From contig NZ_QKMF01000023.1 in assembly GCF_003208435.1 (NCBI RefSeq), positions 1 through 53,294 on the forward strand: 53,294 nucleotides of DNA, written 5' to 3'. The notes below the pieces were generated by a model. The model did not search any database. It had not been told where the DNA came from and worked only from the letters and a program-made list of their open reading frames with translations. The DNA is from Pelagimonas varians (GTDB taxonomy: Bacteria > Pseudomonadota > Alphaproteobacteria > Rhodobacterales > Rhodobacteraceae). Below are positions 24,224-34,719 of the stretch, in pieces; within the stretch, counting starts at the first letter, position 1, and every line of letters starts with the position of its first letter. The position numbers and the translations under genes are program-made.

Positions 24224-25768
24224 ATGAAGAAACTCACGATAACCGCGCTGGCGCTGGCATCGACCATGATGACAACACCGGTACTGGCCGATGGCCATGG
24301 TTCCAAGATTGTGGACGAGCCGCTAGAGCTGACCATCCACATGCACCACAAGCGCTATACCAGCTACGACGAAAGCTGGCCTGTTGAGCAAGCAGCGCGT
24401 GAGATGACCAACATCCACCTCATCAACAAAACCTTCGGCTCGAACACACCGCAGAGTGACGAAGCCATCAACCTGCTGCTGGCTTCTGGTCAGTTGCCGG
24501 ATGTCATCGGTACATCGCGCATCCGCGACGTTGTAAACCAGTACGGTCCACAAGGTGCGTTCACACCGCTCAATGATCTGATCGAAGAGCACGCGCCACA
24601 CATGAAGGCCTACTTCGACTCGCACCCTGACGTTAAGTCTGCGATCACGTCGTCGGATGGCAACATGTACTACATTCCGTATCTGCCCGATGGCAAATAC
24701 GGCCGCGCCTATTTCATCCGCTATGACTGGGTTGAAAAGCTGGGTCTTGAAATTCCGAACACTGTGGACGAGCTGAAAACAGTTCTGGAAGCGTTCCGTG
24801 ACGGCGATCCAAACGGCAACGGCGAAAAGGACGAAGTTCCTTACTTTGCTCGCCAGTGGGAAGAGCTGATCCGCTTGGTAACTTTGTGGGATGGCCGGTC
24901 TTCCGGGTCTGACACGTATCACGATTACTATGTCACCGATGGCATGCTTGCCCATCCCTATGCTGGTGAGGGCTATCGTGAAGGTATCAAGAACCTCGCA
25001 CAGTGGTACGCCGAAGGTCTGATCGACGCAGAAATCTTTACGCGTGGCTCGTCCTCGCGTGAATTCTTGTTGTCCGAAAACATGGGCGGCATGACACACG
25101 ATTGGTTCGCATCGACATCCGGTTATAACCGTCTGTCCGCCGACATCGATGGCTTCTCGTTCAAAGCGATGGCACCGCCGGCCTCGATTTCAGGCAAGCG
25201 TATCGAAGAACACCGCCGTATTCCGTTCAAGCCCGATGGATGGGCAATGGGCGGCACCAACAAGCACCCTGTTGAAACGATCAAGTACTTTGACTTCTGG
25301 TTCTCCCCTGAAGGTCGCGATCTGGTCAACTTTGGTGTTGAAGGTGAACAGTACGAGCTGGTCGACGGTGAACCACAGTTCACTCAGGCGTTCCTTGATG
25401 GCGGTCCTGTAAACTCGCAGTTGTACCAGATCGGCGCACAGCTTCATGCCCGTGGTTATTTCCAAGACTATGAGTATGAAAAGCAGTGGTCGAACGAGTT
25501 CGCTCTCGAAGGTATCGCGCTTTATGACGAAGGCGATTATCTGATCGATCAGTTCTTGGGTGTGTCTTTGAACGCCGACGAACAGAAGGTCTATGACAAG
25601 TACAACGCACAGCTGCGTACTTATATGCTTGAGCGCCAGCAGGCCTGGATCCTGGGCACAGGCGAAGTAGAAGCCGAATGGGCCGAGTATCAAGAGCAGC
25701 TTGAAAAGCGTGGCTACAGCCAGGTTCTTGAAGTGATGCAAGCCGCTTACGACCGTCAGTACAAATAA
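24224..25768 (+). CDS. Oligosaccharide-binding protein, LplA/AlgQ type with calcium loop
   Basis: This is the periplasmic receptor of the importer. I start at 24224 (MKKLTITALALASTMMT), which has AGGGAGGA about 7 nt upstream; the frame also opens at 24173. The signal peptide is cut near VLADG. The 514-aa length matches AlgQ1/AlgQ2 of Sphingomonas (about 516 aa). A calcium loop is visible at residues 193-204 (DGDPNGNGEKDE). D195, N197, N199, E201, D203 and E204 repeat the ligand spacing I remember for AlgQ, where the fourth position is Lys. AlgQ binds alginate tetramers and longer. Rhamnogalacturonan-type ligands (YtcQ relatives) are the main alternative. Confidence 0.87.
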   Translation: MKKLTITALALASTMMTTPVLADGHGSKIVDEPLELTIHMHHKRYTSYDESWPVEQAAREMTNIHLINKTFGSNTPQSDEAINLLLASGQLPDVIGTSRIRDVVNQYGPQGAFTPLNDLIEEHAPHMKAYFDSHPDVKSAITSSDGNMYYIPYLPDGKYGRAYFIRYDWVEKLGLEIPNTVDELKTVLEAFRDGDPNGNGEKDEVPYFARQWEELIRLVTLWDGRSSGSDTYHDYYVTDGMLAHPYAGEGYREGIKNLAQWYAEGLIDAEIFTRGSSSREFLLSENMGGMTHDWFASTSGYNRLSADIDGFSFKAMAPPASISGKRIEEHRRIPFKPDGWAMGGTNKHPVETIKYFDFWFSPEGRDLVNFGVEGEQYELVDGEPQFTQAFLDGGPVNSQLYQIGAQLHARGYFQDYEYEKQWSNEFALEGIALYDEGDYLIDQFLGVSLNADEQKVYDKYNAQLRTYMLERQQAWILGTGEVEAEWAEYQEQLEKRGYSQVLEVMQAAYDRQYK

Positions 25769-25781
25769 CTGATCCAAAATC

Positions 25782-25808
25782 GTGCCGCCCATACGATTTG
25801 GGCGGCAC
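25782..25808 (+). terminator. Hairpin between binding-protein and lyase genes
   Basis: A perfect 10-bp stem (25782-25791 with 25799-25808) and 7-nt loop lie 14 nt after the binding-protein stop. There is no strong T-run, so partial termination or mRNA protection is more likely than a full stop. Confidence 0.6.
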
Positions 25809-25839
25809 ATCTATTGCTTTACCAAAGGAAGACTCCTCG

Positions 25840-28152
25840 ATGTCAGCGAGTGAAAACTATCTGGACCAGCCCCGCGCCGGACGCCTGAACATTCAATATG
25901 CGCCCGTTGACGGCGTTGTGATGGCAGAAAACCCTCCGCGTTTCATGTGGTTGCCCGTTGTCGAGGAAGAAGCAACCTATGTGCTGCGCGTTGCCCGCGA
26001 TGACAGCTATACGGATGCTCATGTGTTTTCCGATCTCCCATTGAATTTTTTGACCCCTGACGTGGTGTTTGAGCCGGGCGAATACGTTTGGTCCTATGCC
26101 GTTTGGGATGCCAAAGCCAAAGGTCCCGCCACCGAGTGGAGCAAGAACCGAAGCTTTAGTATTGCCGAAGGGGCAACTGAGGTGCCGCTGGCTGGGCGGG
26201 GTGCTCGCTACGCCAAATCAGACATGGCCCACCCGCGTCTGTGGCTTGGCCCCAAAGAGCTAGCGGCCTTTAAAAAAGATCTTGCGAAGGATGCAGACCA
26301 TTGTGCGTGGTCAACATTTTTCGAGAAATCCGCTGCGCCTTGGATGGACCGTCCGGTGATGGATGAACCTGTTGGCTATGAAAACCACCAGCGGACGCCC
26401 CCGGTTTGGCGCCAAACCTATATCGATTGTCAGGAACTGATGTATGCAATCCGCCACTTGGCCGTTGCCGGTCAGGTTTTGGAAGACAGCGCAATGCTGG
26501 ACCGTGCCAAGGAATGGTTGTTGGCCGCTGCGGATTGGGACCCTGCCGGCACCACGTCGCGCGCCTACACAGACGAATGGGCGTTCCGTGTTACACTGGC
26601 GCTCGGCTGGGGCTACGACTGGCTGTATAATGAGCTGAGCGACGAAGAACGCACCAAGGTGCGCACGGCGCTATTGATCCGCACCCGCGAGATCGCAGAG
26701 CACATCATCGACCACGCCAATATTCACCTGTTCCCCTATGACAGCCATGCGGTTCGCGCCGTGTCGGCGGTTCTGGTTCCATGCTGCATTGCGATGCTGG
26801 ACGAAGAGCCAGAGGCCCGTGAATGGCTGGATTATTCCATCGAATTCCTATCCACGGTCTACACCCCTTGGGGCGATGATCAAGGCGGATGGGCCGAAGG
26901 CCCGCACTACTGGATGACAGGTCAGGCCTATCTGATCGATGCTGCAAACCTGCTCAAGGCCTTTACCGGTTTTGATCTGTACGAGCGGCCGTTCTTCCAA
27001 AAAACCGGTGACATGCCGCTTTATACCAAAGCGCCAGACACCCGCCGTGCCACCTTTGGCGATGATAGCACCATGGGCGATCTGCCCTGCCTCAAAATCG
27101 GCTACAATCTGCGCCAATACGCTGGTGTGACCGGGAATGGCGCCTATCAATGGTATTATGACGAGATCAAACGCAATGATCCCGGTACCGAAATGGCGTT
27201 TTACAATTGGGGTTGGTGGGACTTCAACTTTGACGAAATGCTGTACCGTCAGCAATGGCCCATCGTGGAAGCCAAAGCACCCGCCGCCGATGATCGCCTG
27301 CGTTGGTTCAAGGGGATCGGATGGGTTGCAATCCAAAGCAAAATGGACGTGCCGGAAGAGCATCTCCAGTTTGTATTCAAAGCGTCCTCCTTTGGATCGA
27401 TCAGTCACAGTCACGGCGATCAGAACGCGTTCTGTTTGGCAGCCTACGGCGAAGATCTTGCCATTCAATCCGGTCACTACGTGGCGTTCAACAGTTCCAT
27501 GCACCAGAAATGGCGCCGTCAGACGATCTCGAAAAACGCTATTTTGATCAATGGCAAAGGCCAATACGCAGATCGCGACAAAGCCAAGCAGATGCAATCG
27601 ACGGGGCAGGTTCTGGCTGCCGAAGAACGTGACGATCACATCTACATCAAGGGCGATGCAACGGCGGCGTATCAGTCGCTATCCCCCGAGGTGACGCGGG
27701 TCCACCGCGAGATATATTTCGTCAACAACAGCTATTTCGTGATCGTTGACACAATTGATGCGGATGAGCCGGTTACCATTGATTTCCGTATCCATGCCAA
27801 CGGCCCCTTCCAGTTGGGCAAGGGTTCGTTCCGGTACACCGGCGACAAGGCCGGGTTTTATGGCGAAGTCCTTTGGTCAGAGGCTGGCAAGCCTGAGATC
27901 AGTCAGGAAACAGGCTTTCCAGGGGTCGATATGAAGGAAGTTGAGGGTCTGCCAATTAGTACCTGCATGACCGCCAGCTATCCCAAGGCAAAACGCCATC
28001 GGATCGCGACGTTGTTGGTGCCATATAGCACAACCGATCCGAAACGGATTTTCCATTTCCTTGATGACCAAGGCTATGACTGCGACCTGTATTTCACCGA
28101 TGCCGATGAGAACAGCTTCAAAGTTGTGGTGGAAAAACTCGCCAAAGCATAA
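25840..28152 (+). CDS. Exolytic (oligo)alginate lyase, PL15 type, with heparinase II/III-like domain
   Basis: The enzyme would cut unsaturated monomers from the end of alginate oligomers by beta-elimination. The start at 25840 (MSASENYLDQPRAG) has AAAGGAAG upstream. The 770-aa protein has no signal peptide, so it is cytoplasmic. It has a beta-rich N-domain (about 1-110), an alpha/alpha barrel (about 125-460) and a beta-sandwich heparinase II/III-like domain. It resembles Agrobacterium Atu3025 throughout. Residues I recall as functional there (R199, H311, Y365, W467, H531) fall here at R191, H303, Y357, W459 and H523, all with the same offset of 8. An exo-heparinase of PL15 is the main alternative. 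The ABC genes upstream and SDR downstream match the alginate locus. Confidence 0.85.
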   Translation: MSASENYLDQPRAGRLNIQYAPVDGVVMAENPPRFMWLPVVEEEATYVLRVARDDSYTDAHVFSDLPLNFLTPDVVFEPGEYVWSYAVWDAKAKGPATEWSKNRSFSIAEGATEVPLAGRGARYAKSDMAHPRLWLGPKELAAFKKDLAKDADHCAWSTFFEKSAAPWMDRPVMDEPVGYENHQRTPPVWRQTYIDCQELMYAIRHLAVAGQVLEDSAMLDRAKEWLLAAADWDPAGTTSRAYTDEWAFRVTLALGWGYDWLYNELSDEERTKVRTALLIRTREIAEHIIDHANIHLFPYDSHAVRAVSAVLVPCCIAMLDEEPEAREWLDYSIEFLSTVYTPWGDDQGGWAEGPHYWMTGQAYLIDAANLLKAFTGFDLYERPFFQKTGDMPLYTKAPDTRRATFGDDSTMGDLPCLKIGYNLRQYAGVTGNGAYQWYYDEIKRNDPGTEMAFYNWGWWDFNFDEMLYRQQWPIVEAKAPAADDRLRWFKGIGWVAIQSKMDVPEEHLQFVFKASSFGSISHSHGDQNAFCLAAYGEDLAIQSGHYVAFNSSMHQKWRRQTISKNAILINGKGQYADRDKAKQMQSTGQVLAAEERDDHIYIKGDATAAYQSLSPEVTRVHREIYFVNNSYFVIVDTIDADEPVTIDFRIHANGPFQLGKGSFRYTGDKAGFYGEVLWSEAGKPEISQETGFPGVDMKEVEGLPISTCMTASYPKAKRHRIATLLVPYSTTDPKRIFHFLDDQGYDCDLYFTDADENSFKVVVEKLAKA

Positions 28153-28190
28153 TTTTCAGCGGCACCTATCGTCGCTGGACACGTAACTTG

Positions 28191-28218
28191 CCGCCCGCAT
28201 TTAGAAACTCGCGGGCGG
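28191..28218 (+). terminator. Intra-operon hairpin before the SDR gene
   Basis: An 8-bp GC stem (CCGCCCGC at 28191-28198 with GCGGGCGG at 28211-28218) lies between the lyase stop and the SDR ribosome site, with no T-run. It may adjust or protect the transcript rather than end it. Confidence 0.5.
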
Positions 28219-28241
28219 TATGCATTAACAGGAGAAGACCT

Positions 28242-28988
28242 ATGAGTTTTGAAGGCAAAACCGCGATTGTAACAGGCGGCGGGCGCGATATTGGCCGCGC
28301 ATGTGTTATGGGGCTGGCCGCGCAAGGCGCCAATGTGGTTATCAACTATCACTCCAGCAGCGAAGGCGCAGAGTCAGCAGTTGCTGAAATCATTGCAGCG
28401 GGTGGCAGCGCCATCGCCATGCAAGGTGACATGACCAAAGAAGCCGACGTGAAAGCACTGGTTGCAGCAGCTGTCGAGAAATATGGGAAAGTCGATACAT
28501 TGGTTCATGTGACCGGTGGTATTCTTGCACGTGTATCTATGGCGGATATGACCATGGAACATTGGACTGCCGTTATGGATGTGAACCTCACATCCTACAT
28601 GCTGGCCGTGCGCGAATGCATTCCGCATATGCCTGCTGGCAGCTCAATCGTTGCGTTGGCCTCACAGGCTGGCCGTGATGGCGGTGGCCCCGGTGCGTCG
28701 GCTTATGGCGCTTCCAAAGGTGCCGTTATGACCCTGACACGGGGTTTGGCCAAAGAACTGGGTCCGGACATCCGTGTTAACGGCGTGTGCCCCGGCATGA
28801 TCGATACCGATTTCCACAACATCTTTACCAAACCCGAAGTGCGCACACATGTCGCCAATATCACGCCGCTGAAGCGTGAGGGTGTTTCCGACGATGTTGC
28901 GAACTTGGTGGTCTATTTGGCGTCGGATGGCGCAGCCTTCTTGACCGGCACCAATGTCGACATCAATGGCGGCATGCTGTTCTCCTAA
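28242..28988 (+). CDS. Short-chain dehydrogenase, probable DEH reductase
   Basis: The ATG at 28242 (MSFEGKTAIVTGGGRDIGRA) follows AACAGGAGAAG. The 248-aa classical SDR has the cofactor motif TGGGRDIG (11-18), N115, S141, and the YxxxK pair Y155/K159 in SAYGASKGA. PGMIDTDFH and a C-terminus DINGGMLFS are standard. In the known alginate route an SDR (Atu3026, A1-R) reduces 4-deoxy-L-erythro-5-hexoseulose uronate (DEH) to KDG. Position directly after the lyase supports that role. NADH versus NADPH preference cannot be fixed by eye. Confidence 0.83.
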   Translation: MSFEGKTAIVTGGGRDIGRACVMGLAAQGANVVINYHSSSEGAESAVAEIIAAGGSAIAMQGDMTKEADVKALVAAAVEKYGKVDTLVHVTGGILARVSMADMTMEHWTAVMDVNLTSYMLAVRECIPHMPAGSSIVALASQAGRDGGGPGASAYGASKGAVMTLTRGLAKELGPDIRVNGVCPGMIDTDFHNIFTKPEVRTHVANITPLKREGVSDDVANLVVYLASDGAAFLTGTNVDINGGMLFS

Positions 28989-29004
28989 GTCTTTTGACTA
29001 TGGT

Positions 29005-29038
29005 TGAGGGCGCACAGGCATCACAGCCTTTGCGCCCT
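29005..29038 (+). terminator. Hairpin after the SDR gene
   Basis: A nested stem (outer GGGCGCA/TGCGCCC, inner AGGC/GCCT) lies about 15 nt after the stop codon, without a T-run. It precedes the stronger bidirectional terminator at 29106. Confidence 0.4.
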
Positions 29039-29105
29039 TCAATATGTCATGTGGCCCGTGACTGGCCTGATTGGTTAGCTGAGCGTCGCCACGAACATGA
29101 AACGC

Positions 29106-29134
29106 AAAAGGGAGCCTGAACGGCTCCCTTTTTT
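29106..29134. terminator. Bidirectional terminator shared by the alginate-type operon and carB
   Basis: A perfect 11-bp stem (29106-29116 with 29122-29132) and 5-nt loop are flanked by As on the left and a T-run on the right. It can therefore end both the plus-strand operon and the minus-strand carB, whose stop is at 29150. Confidence 0.85.
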
Positions 29135-29149
29135 GTTCTTTTGACAGGC

Positions 29150-32100
29150 TTAGGCTTGGAGAGATTTTACGACCAGCTCACCCTCTTCGCGGGCCTTCAT
29201 AGCGAGGGCTGCTGCGTGGGCACCGGCCCCTGTCGTGAAATACGGGATTTTGTCATACAGCGCGACCGAGCGAATTTCGCGACTGTCAGACACAGACGCG
29301 TTGCCCTCGGTGGTGTTCATCACCAGCTGAATGCCGCCATCCTTCATCAGATCAACGATGTTGGGACGTCCTTCATAGACTTTCTTGGTGACGGTGCATT
29401 CAATGCCATGGCTGCCCAAAAATGCTGCCGTGCCAGAGGTCGCAACGATTTTGAACCCAAGCTCGGTCAGAACCTGCGCGGCCTCAACCAGTTGGGGCGT
29501 TTTGTCGTCATCCTTGATCGAAAAGAAGACTGCTCCGGATTCAGGGAGCATCGTTCCCGCGCCCATTTGCGCCTTCAGGAAGGCGCGGGGGAAGGAGCGA
29601 TCCCACCCCATGACTTCACCAGTCGAGCGCATTTCCGGGCCAAGGATTGTGTCAACACCGGGGAAGCGCGCAAAGGGCAAAACGGCTTCTTTGACCGAGA
29701 ACCATGGCACGTTCGGATCTGCCAGTGTCATCGGATCTGCCAGAGGCAGATCTGTATCGTAGTCGGCGTTTTCGGGATATGGCTCACGCAGTGGGAAGGC
29801 CGAAAGCTTTTCACCCGCCATGACGCGCGCCGCGATCGAAGCAATCGCACTGTCAGTCGCTTTTGCGACAAAGGGAACAGTCCGCGATGCGCGCGGGTTC
29901 ACTTCGATCAGGTAGATTTCATTGTCCTTGACGGCAAACTGGATGTTCATCAAGCCGACAACATTCAACGCCATCGCAAGCGCGACTGTTTGGCGTTTCA
30001 CTTCTGTCAAAATCTCGTCTGACAGCGAATAGGGTGGCAATGAACAGGCGCTGTCGCCCGAGTGCACACCAGCCTCTTCGATATGTTGCATGATGCCGGC
30101 GACATGCACATCGGTGCCGTCACACATCGCATCCACGTCCAGCTCAACAGCGCCGGACAGATAGCTATCAAGCAAAACCGGGCTGTCACCTGAAACCACC
30201 ACCGCCTCGGCGATGTAGCGTTCCAGCTGCGCCATATCGCGCACGATTTCCATCGCACGGCCGCCCAGCACATAAGACGGGCGGATCACGAGGGGGAAGC
30301 CGATATCTTCGGCGATGGCCATGGCCTGCGCGTCAGTCGATGCGATACCGTTATGGGGCTGCTTGAGGCTCAACTGATTGACCAGAGCCTGAAAACGCTC
30401 GCGGTCTTCGGCAAGGTCAATGGCGTCCGGTGTGGTGCCCAGAATGGGGATGCCTTCGGATTCCAGCGCATTGGCCAATTTCAGCGGAGTCTGGCCGCCA
30501 AACTGGACAATCACGCCGTGAAGCGTGCCGTTTTCCTGTTCTACCCGCAAAATTTCCATGACGGTTTCAAATGTGAGAGGCTCAAAATACAGCCGGTCAG
30601 ACGTGTCATAGTCGGTTGAAACCGTTTCAGGGTTACAATTGATCATGATGGTTTCATAACCTGCATCCGACAATGCGTAACACGCGTGACAGCAGCAGTA
30701 ATCAAACTCGATCCCTTGGCCGATCCGGTTTGGACCACCCCCCAAGACTACCACCTTTTTGCGGTCGGAAGGCCGTGCTTCGCATTCCACTTCACCCATC
30801 ATCGGCTGTTCGTAGGTGGAATACATATAGGGTGTTTGCGCTTCAAATTCGGCCGCGCAGGTGTCGATCCGTTTGAACACAGCCGTGACGCCGGCATTGA
30901 TCCGTTTGGTACGGATGTCTTTTTCGCTGAAACCGGTCAGCATGGCCAGACGTGCATCGCTAAAGCCCATCATTTTAAGATGACGCAAGCCTGCTTCGTC
31001 GTTAGGCAAGCCATCTGCCTTAACCTGCTCTTCTGCGTCCACAATTTCGCGGATACGATCAAGGAACCATGGGTCAAAAGCGGTGACGGTGTTGATTTCG
31101 TCATTGGTCAACCCGTGGCGCATGGCCTGCGCAATGGTGCGCATCCGGTCCGGGGTTTGCTCGCCTATAGCTTTGACAACAGCAGCCTTTTCGGGGGCGC
31201 CTGCGATTTCGACCTCATCAAAGCCCGTCAGGCCAGATTCCATTGATGCCAGCGCTTTTTGCAGGCTTTCGTGGATCGTACGGCCGATGGCCATTGTCTC
31301 GCCTACAGATTTCATCGCGGTTGTCAGATAGGGCTTGGAGCCGGGGAATTTTTCAAACGCGAATTTCGGGATTTTGGTTACGACATAATCGATGCTGGGT
31401 TCAAACGAGGCTGGCGTGACTTTGGTGATGTCATTGTCCAACTCGTCCAGCGTGTAACCAACCGCCAGTTTGGCCGCGATCTTGGCGATCGGGAAACCGG
31501 TTGCCTTTGAGGCCAGCGCGGAGGAACGCGATACACGTGGGTTCATTTCGATGACAACCATCCGGCCATCGTCGGGGTTCACAGCCCACTGTACGTTGGA
31601 ACCGCCGGTTTCGACGCCGATTTCACGCAATACGTTGATGCTGTGGGTCCGCATGATCTGATATTCTTTATCAGTCAGCGTGAGGGCTGGGGCAACAGTG
31701 ATCGAATCGCCTGTGTGCACGCCCATCGGGTCGATATTTTCAATTGCACACACGATGATGGCGTTGTCGGCTTTGTCGCGCACAACCTCCATCTCGAATT
31801 CTTTCCACCCCAGCAGGCTTTCGTCCACAAGGATCTGGTTCACCGGAGATGCGTCCATGCCGGACCGGCAAAAGTGGATGTAGTCTTCGCGGTTGTAGGC
31901 CACGCCGCCGCCGGTGCCGCCCATGGTAAAGGCCGGACGAATGATCGCGGGCAATCCGATTGTCTCAAGGTCTTCCAGCGCCAGTTGAACACCGGTGTCG
32001 AGGTCAGCCTTGCCGTCAGCAAATTTAGGGGCTGTAACGATTGTCGCCTTGGGGTTTTCAATACCCAAACGGTCCATCGCTTCACGGAACAGTTTGCGAT

Positions 32101-32482
32101 CTTCTGCCATTTCAATGGCATCGCGGGTCGCGCCAATCATCTCGACGTTGAATTTCTCCAAAACGCCCATCTCTTCCAGCGCGAGAGAGGTGTTCAGACC
32201 GGTCTGGCCACCCATGGTTGGCAACAGCGCATCGGGGCGTTCTTTTTCGATGATCTTGGCAACGACCTCGGGGGTGATTGGCTCAATATATGTTGCATCC
32301 GCCATGTTCGGATCGGTCATGATTGTCGCCGGGTTCGAGTTCACCAGAATGACCCGGTAACCTTCTTCGCGCAGCGCCTTACAAGCCTGTGCGCCGGAGT
32401 AGTCGAACTCGCAGGCCTGCCCAATCACGATGGGCCCGGCTCCGATGATCATGATGGAGTTGATATCGGTTCTTTTGGGCAT
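29150..32482 (-). CDS. carB: Carbamoyl-phosphate synthase large subunit
   Basis: CarB makes carbamoyl phosphate from ammonia (supplied by CarA from glutamine), bicarbonate and two ATP, for arginine and pyrimidine synthesis. The 1110-aa protein has two homologous halves. The first starts [21 protein letters not shown], and the second carries [20 protein letters not shown] near residue 590. Each half has an ATP-grasp domain with G-G-x-G-x-G-type loops ([12 protein letters not shown] in the first). The C-terminal MGS-like regulatory domain follows about residue 970 ([19 protein letters not shown]). Length is slightly above the E. coli protein (1073 aa). carA is not in the window. Confidence 0.97.
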   Translation of the reverse strand: MPKRTDINSIMIIGAGPIVIGQACEFDYSGAQACKALREEGYRVILVNSNPATIMTDPNMADATYIEPITPEVVAKIIEKERPDALLPTMGGQTGLNTSLALEEMGVLEKFNVEMIGATRDAIEMAEDRKLFREAMDRLGIENPKATIVTAPKFADGKADLDTGVQLALEDLETIGLPAIIRPAFTMGGTGGGVAYNREDYIHFCRSGMDASPVNQILVDESLLGWKEFEMEVVRDKADNAIIVCAIENIDPMGVHTGDSITVAPALTLTDKEYQIMRTHSINVLREIGVETGGSNVQWAVNPDDGRMVVIEMNPRVSRSSALASKATGFPIAKIAAKLAVGYTLDELDNDITKVTPASFEPSIDYVVTKIPKFAFEKFPGSKPYLTTAMKSVGETMAIGRTIHESLQKALASMESGLTGFDEVEIAGAPEKAAVVKAIGEQTPDRMRTIAQAMRHGLTNDEINTVTAFDPWFLDRIREIVDAEEQVKADGLPNDEAGLRHLKMMGFSDARLAMLTGFSEKDIRTKRINAGVTAVFKRIDTCAAEFEAQTPYMYSTYEQPMMGEVECEARPSDRKKVVVLGGGPNRIGQGIEFDYCCCHACYALSDAGYETIMINCNPETVSTDYDTSDRLYFEPLTFETVMEILRVEQENGTLHGVIVQFGGQTPLKLANALESEGIPILGTTPDAIDLAEDRERFQALVNQLSLKQPHNGIASTDAQAMAIAEDIGFPLVIRPSYVLGGRAMEIVRDMAQLERYIAEAVVVSGDSPVLLDSYLSGAVELDVDAMCDGTDVHVAGIMQHIEEAGVHSGDSACSLPPYSLSDEILTEVKRQTVALAMALNVVGLMNIQFAVKDNEIYLIEVNPRASRTVPFVAKATDSAIASIAARVMAGEKLSAFPLREPYPENADYDTDLPLADPMTLADPNVPWFSVKEAVLPFARFPGVDTILGPEMRSTGEVMGWDRSFPRAFLKAQMGAGTMLPESGAVFFSIKDDDKTPQLVEAAQVLTELGFKIVATSGTAAFLGSHGIECTVTKKVYEGRPNIVDLMKDGGIQLVMNTTEGNASVSDSREIRSVALYDKIPYFTTGAGAHAAALAMKAREEGELVVKSLQA

Positions 32483-32770
32483 GACGGACCTCGTGTGAAA
32501 GCATGAGTACAGGCCACAGACTCAGAGAAGCTGCGGCTCGCAAATTGTCGTGGGTTATAGACATGGGGCGAACGGGTTCAAGCCCCGAAAGTGTAGCTAT
32601 CCTTTTGGCAGGCGATTTCCGTTTGGTTTGAGGCCGCGAATCCGGTTTTTGACGGCTCTTTTCCGCTGGCCACCTGCATTTTTGTGCAAAAAGCGACCCT
32701 TCCCTTGACTTCATGCGCGTCGCAATGTGTACCCGCGCATGAACGAATGCCTATGCATAAGGGGTAAACC

Positions 32771-34627
32771 ATGCACGCCTACCGGAGCCACACCTGCGCC
32801 CAACTGACCAAGGACAATGTGGGCGATACCGTTCGCCTTTCGGGCTGGGTGCATCGCATCCGTGATCACGGCGGTGTGCTGTTTATCGATTTGCGCGATC
32901 ATTACGGTATCACTCAGGTCATTGCGGACGCTGACAGCCCTGCCTTTGCGGATCTGGAAAAGGTGCGGTCCGAATGGTGTATCCGCGTTGATGGCAATGT
33001 GCTTGCGCGCGACGAAAGCCTTGTGAACCCGAACCTGCCCACAGGCGCTATCGAAGTGTTTGCCCGTGAGTTGGAAGTCTTGAGTGCAGCCGCCGAGCTG
33101 CCGTTGATGGTTTTTGGCGATCAAGAGTATCCCGAAGAAACGCGTTTGCGTCACCGCTATCTCGATCTGCGCCGTGAAGTGATGCAAAAGGCGATGACCC
33201 TGCGGTCTGACGTTGTTTCCAGCATGCGCAAGCGGATGTGGGATCTGAACTTTCGCGAATTCCAGACGCCGATCATCACAGCGTCGTCGCCCGAAGGCGC
33301 GCGCGACTTTCTGGTGCCATCGCGTTTGCATCCGGGTAAATTCTATGCGTTGCCGCAGGCGCCTCAGCAATTCAAACAGCTGATCATGGTGTCTGGTTTT
33401 GACAAGTATTTCCAGATTGCACCATGTTTCCGCGACGAAGACCCACGCGCAGACCGGTCGCCCACGGACTTCTACCAGCTCGACCTGGAGATGAGCTTTG
33501 TTGAGCAGCAAGACATCTTTGACACCATCGCGCCGGTTCTGGCAGGTGTGTTCGAGGAGTTTGGCGAAGGTAAAAACGTTGATGCAGCCGCAGACTGGCC
33601 GCAGATTTCCTATCGCGATGCTGCGAAGTGGTACGGCAGCGACAAGCCCGACCTGCGTAACCCGATCAAGATGCAAGATTGCTCGGAACATTTCCGTGGT
33701 TCCGGTTTTGCGATCTTTGCGAAACTTCTGGAACAAGACGGCACCGAAGTGCGTGCGATTCCGGCCCCCACGGGCGGCGGACGTAAATTCTGTGACCGGA
33801 TGAACAAGTTCGCCCAAGGCGAAGGTTTGCCGGGCATGGGCTACATCTTCTGGCGCGACAAGACCGCGGATTCCGTTGCCCAAGAGCTGGGTATCACGGT
33901 CAAAGAAGCGCAGGCTAAGATGAAAGCCGGCGAAGTCGAAGTTGGTATGGAAGCTGCTGGCCCGCTTGCGAAGAACATCGGCCCGGAGCGTACCGAAGCA
34001 ATTCGCCAACAGCTGGGTTTGACCGTCGGTGATGCGGCCTTCTTCCTTGGTGGCAAGCCAAAAGCCTTTGAGAAAATCGCGGGCCGTGCTCGTGATGTGA
34101 TCGGCGAAGAGCTTGGGCTGACCGACAAAAACCGTTTCGCATTCGCATGGATCGTTGATTTCCCAATTTACGAACAAGACGAAGAAACCGGAAAAATCGA
34201 CTTTGAGCACAACCCGTTTTCGATGCCACAAGGTGGTGCCGAAGCGTTGGAAGGCAACCCGCTTGACGTGCTTGGCTATCAATATGATCTGGCCTGCAAC
34301 GGCTATGAATTGCTGTCCGGCGCAATTCGGAACCACAAGCCCGAGATCATGTTCAAAGCCTTTGAAATCGCGGGCTACGGCAAAGATGAGGTCGAAAAGC
34401 GTTTTGGGGCTTTGGTCAACGCGTTCCAATACGGCGCTCCGCCGCACGGTGGCTGCGCTGCTGGTATCGACCGCATCGTTATGCTTCTGGCTGATCAGCA
34501 GAACATCCGCGAAGTCGTGATGTTCCCAATGAACCAGCGCGCCGAAGACTTGATGATGAATGCACCATCTGATCCGATGTCAGACCAAATGATGGAATTG
34601 GGCCTGCGCGTCATTCCGCAGGATTAA
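32771..34627 (+). CDS. aspS: Aspartyl-tRNA synthetase
   Basis: AspS charges tRNA-Asp (in many alphaproteobacteria also tRNA-Asn). The 618-aa class II enzyme has an N-terminal OB-fold anticodon-binding domain ([20 protein letters not shown], about 25-44). Motif 2 is [19 protein letters not shown] bacterial GAD-type insertion spans about 290-430. Motif 3 lies in the C-terminal [14 protein letters not shown]. Whether it is discriminating cannot be judged here. It is divergent from carB across a 288-bp gap that should hold both promoters. Confidence 0.96.
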   Translation: MHAYRSHTCAQLTKDNVGDTVRLSGWVHRIRDHGGVLFIDLRDHYGITQVIADADSPAFADLEKVRSEWCIRVDGNVLARDESLVNPNLPTGAIEVFARELEVLSAAAELPLMVFGDQEYPEETRLRHRYLDLRREVMQKAMTLRSDVVSSMRKRMWDLNFREFQTPIITASSPEGARDFLVPSRLHPGKFYALPQAPQQFKQLIMVSGFDKYFQIAPCFRDEDPRADRSPTDFYQLDLEMSFVEQQDIFDTIAPVLAGVFEEFGEGKNVDAAADWPQISYRDAAKWYGSDKPDLRNPIKMQDCSEHFRGSGFAIFAKLLEQDGTEVRAIPAPTGGGRKFCDRMNKFAQGEGLPGMGYIFWRDKTADSVAQELGITVKEAQAKMKAGEVEVGMEAAGPLAKNIGPERTEAIRQQLGLTVGDAAFFLGGKPKAFEKIAGRARDVIGEELGLTDKNRFAFAWIVDFPIYEQDEETGKIDFEHNPFSMPQGGAEALEGNPLDVLGYQYDLACNGYELLSGAIRNHKPEIMFKAFEIAGYGKDEVEKRFGALVNAFQYGAPPHGGCAAGIDRIVMLLADQQNIREVVMFPMNQRAEDLMMNAPSDPMSDQMMELGLRVIPQD

Positions 34628-34652
34628 CAGCAAACTATCGCTAGTTAGTTTT

Positions 34653-34682
34653 AAAGGCCGGTGCAAATGCGCCGGCTTTTTT
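34653..34682 (+). terminator. Terminator of aspS
   Basis: A 12-bp stem (34653-34664 with 34669-34680, two G-U pairs), a 4-nt loop and TTTTTT lie 26 nt after the stop codon. Confidence 0.85.
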
Positions 34683-34719
34683 CTATATTGAGTCAAGGCG
34701 ACATAGCGGCGGGCTTGAT

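Noticed and set aside
32704-32732. Possible TTGACT promoter for aspS
   Set aside because: The -10 region at the right spacing (TGTACC) is too far from consensus to list as a feature.
32483-32770. A 42-codon plus-strand frame between carB and aspS
   Set aside because: It lacks a ribosome site and sits in a region needed for two promoters; there is no support for translation.
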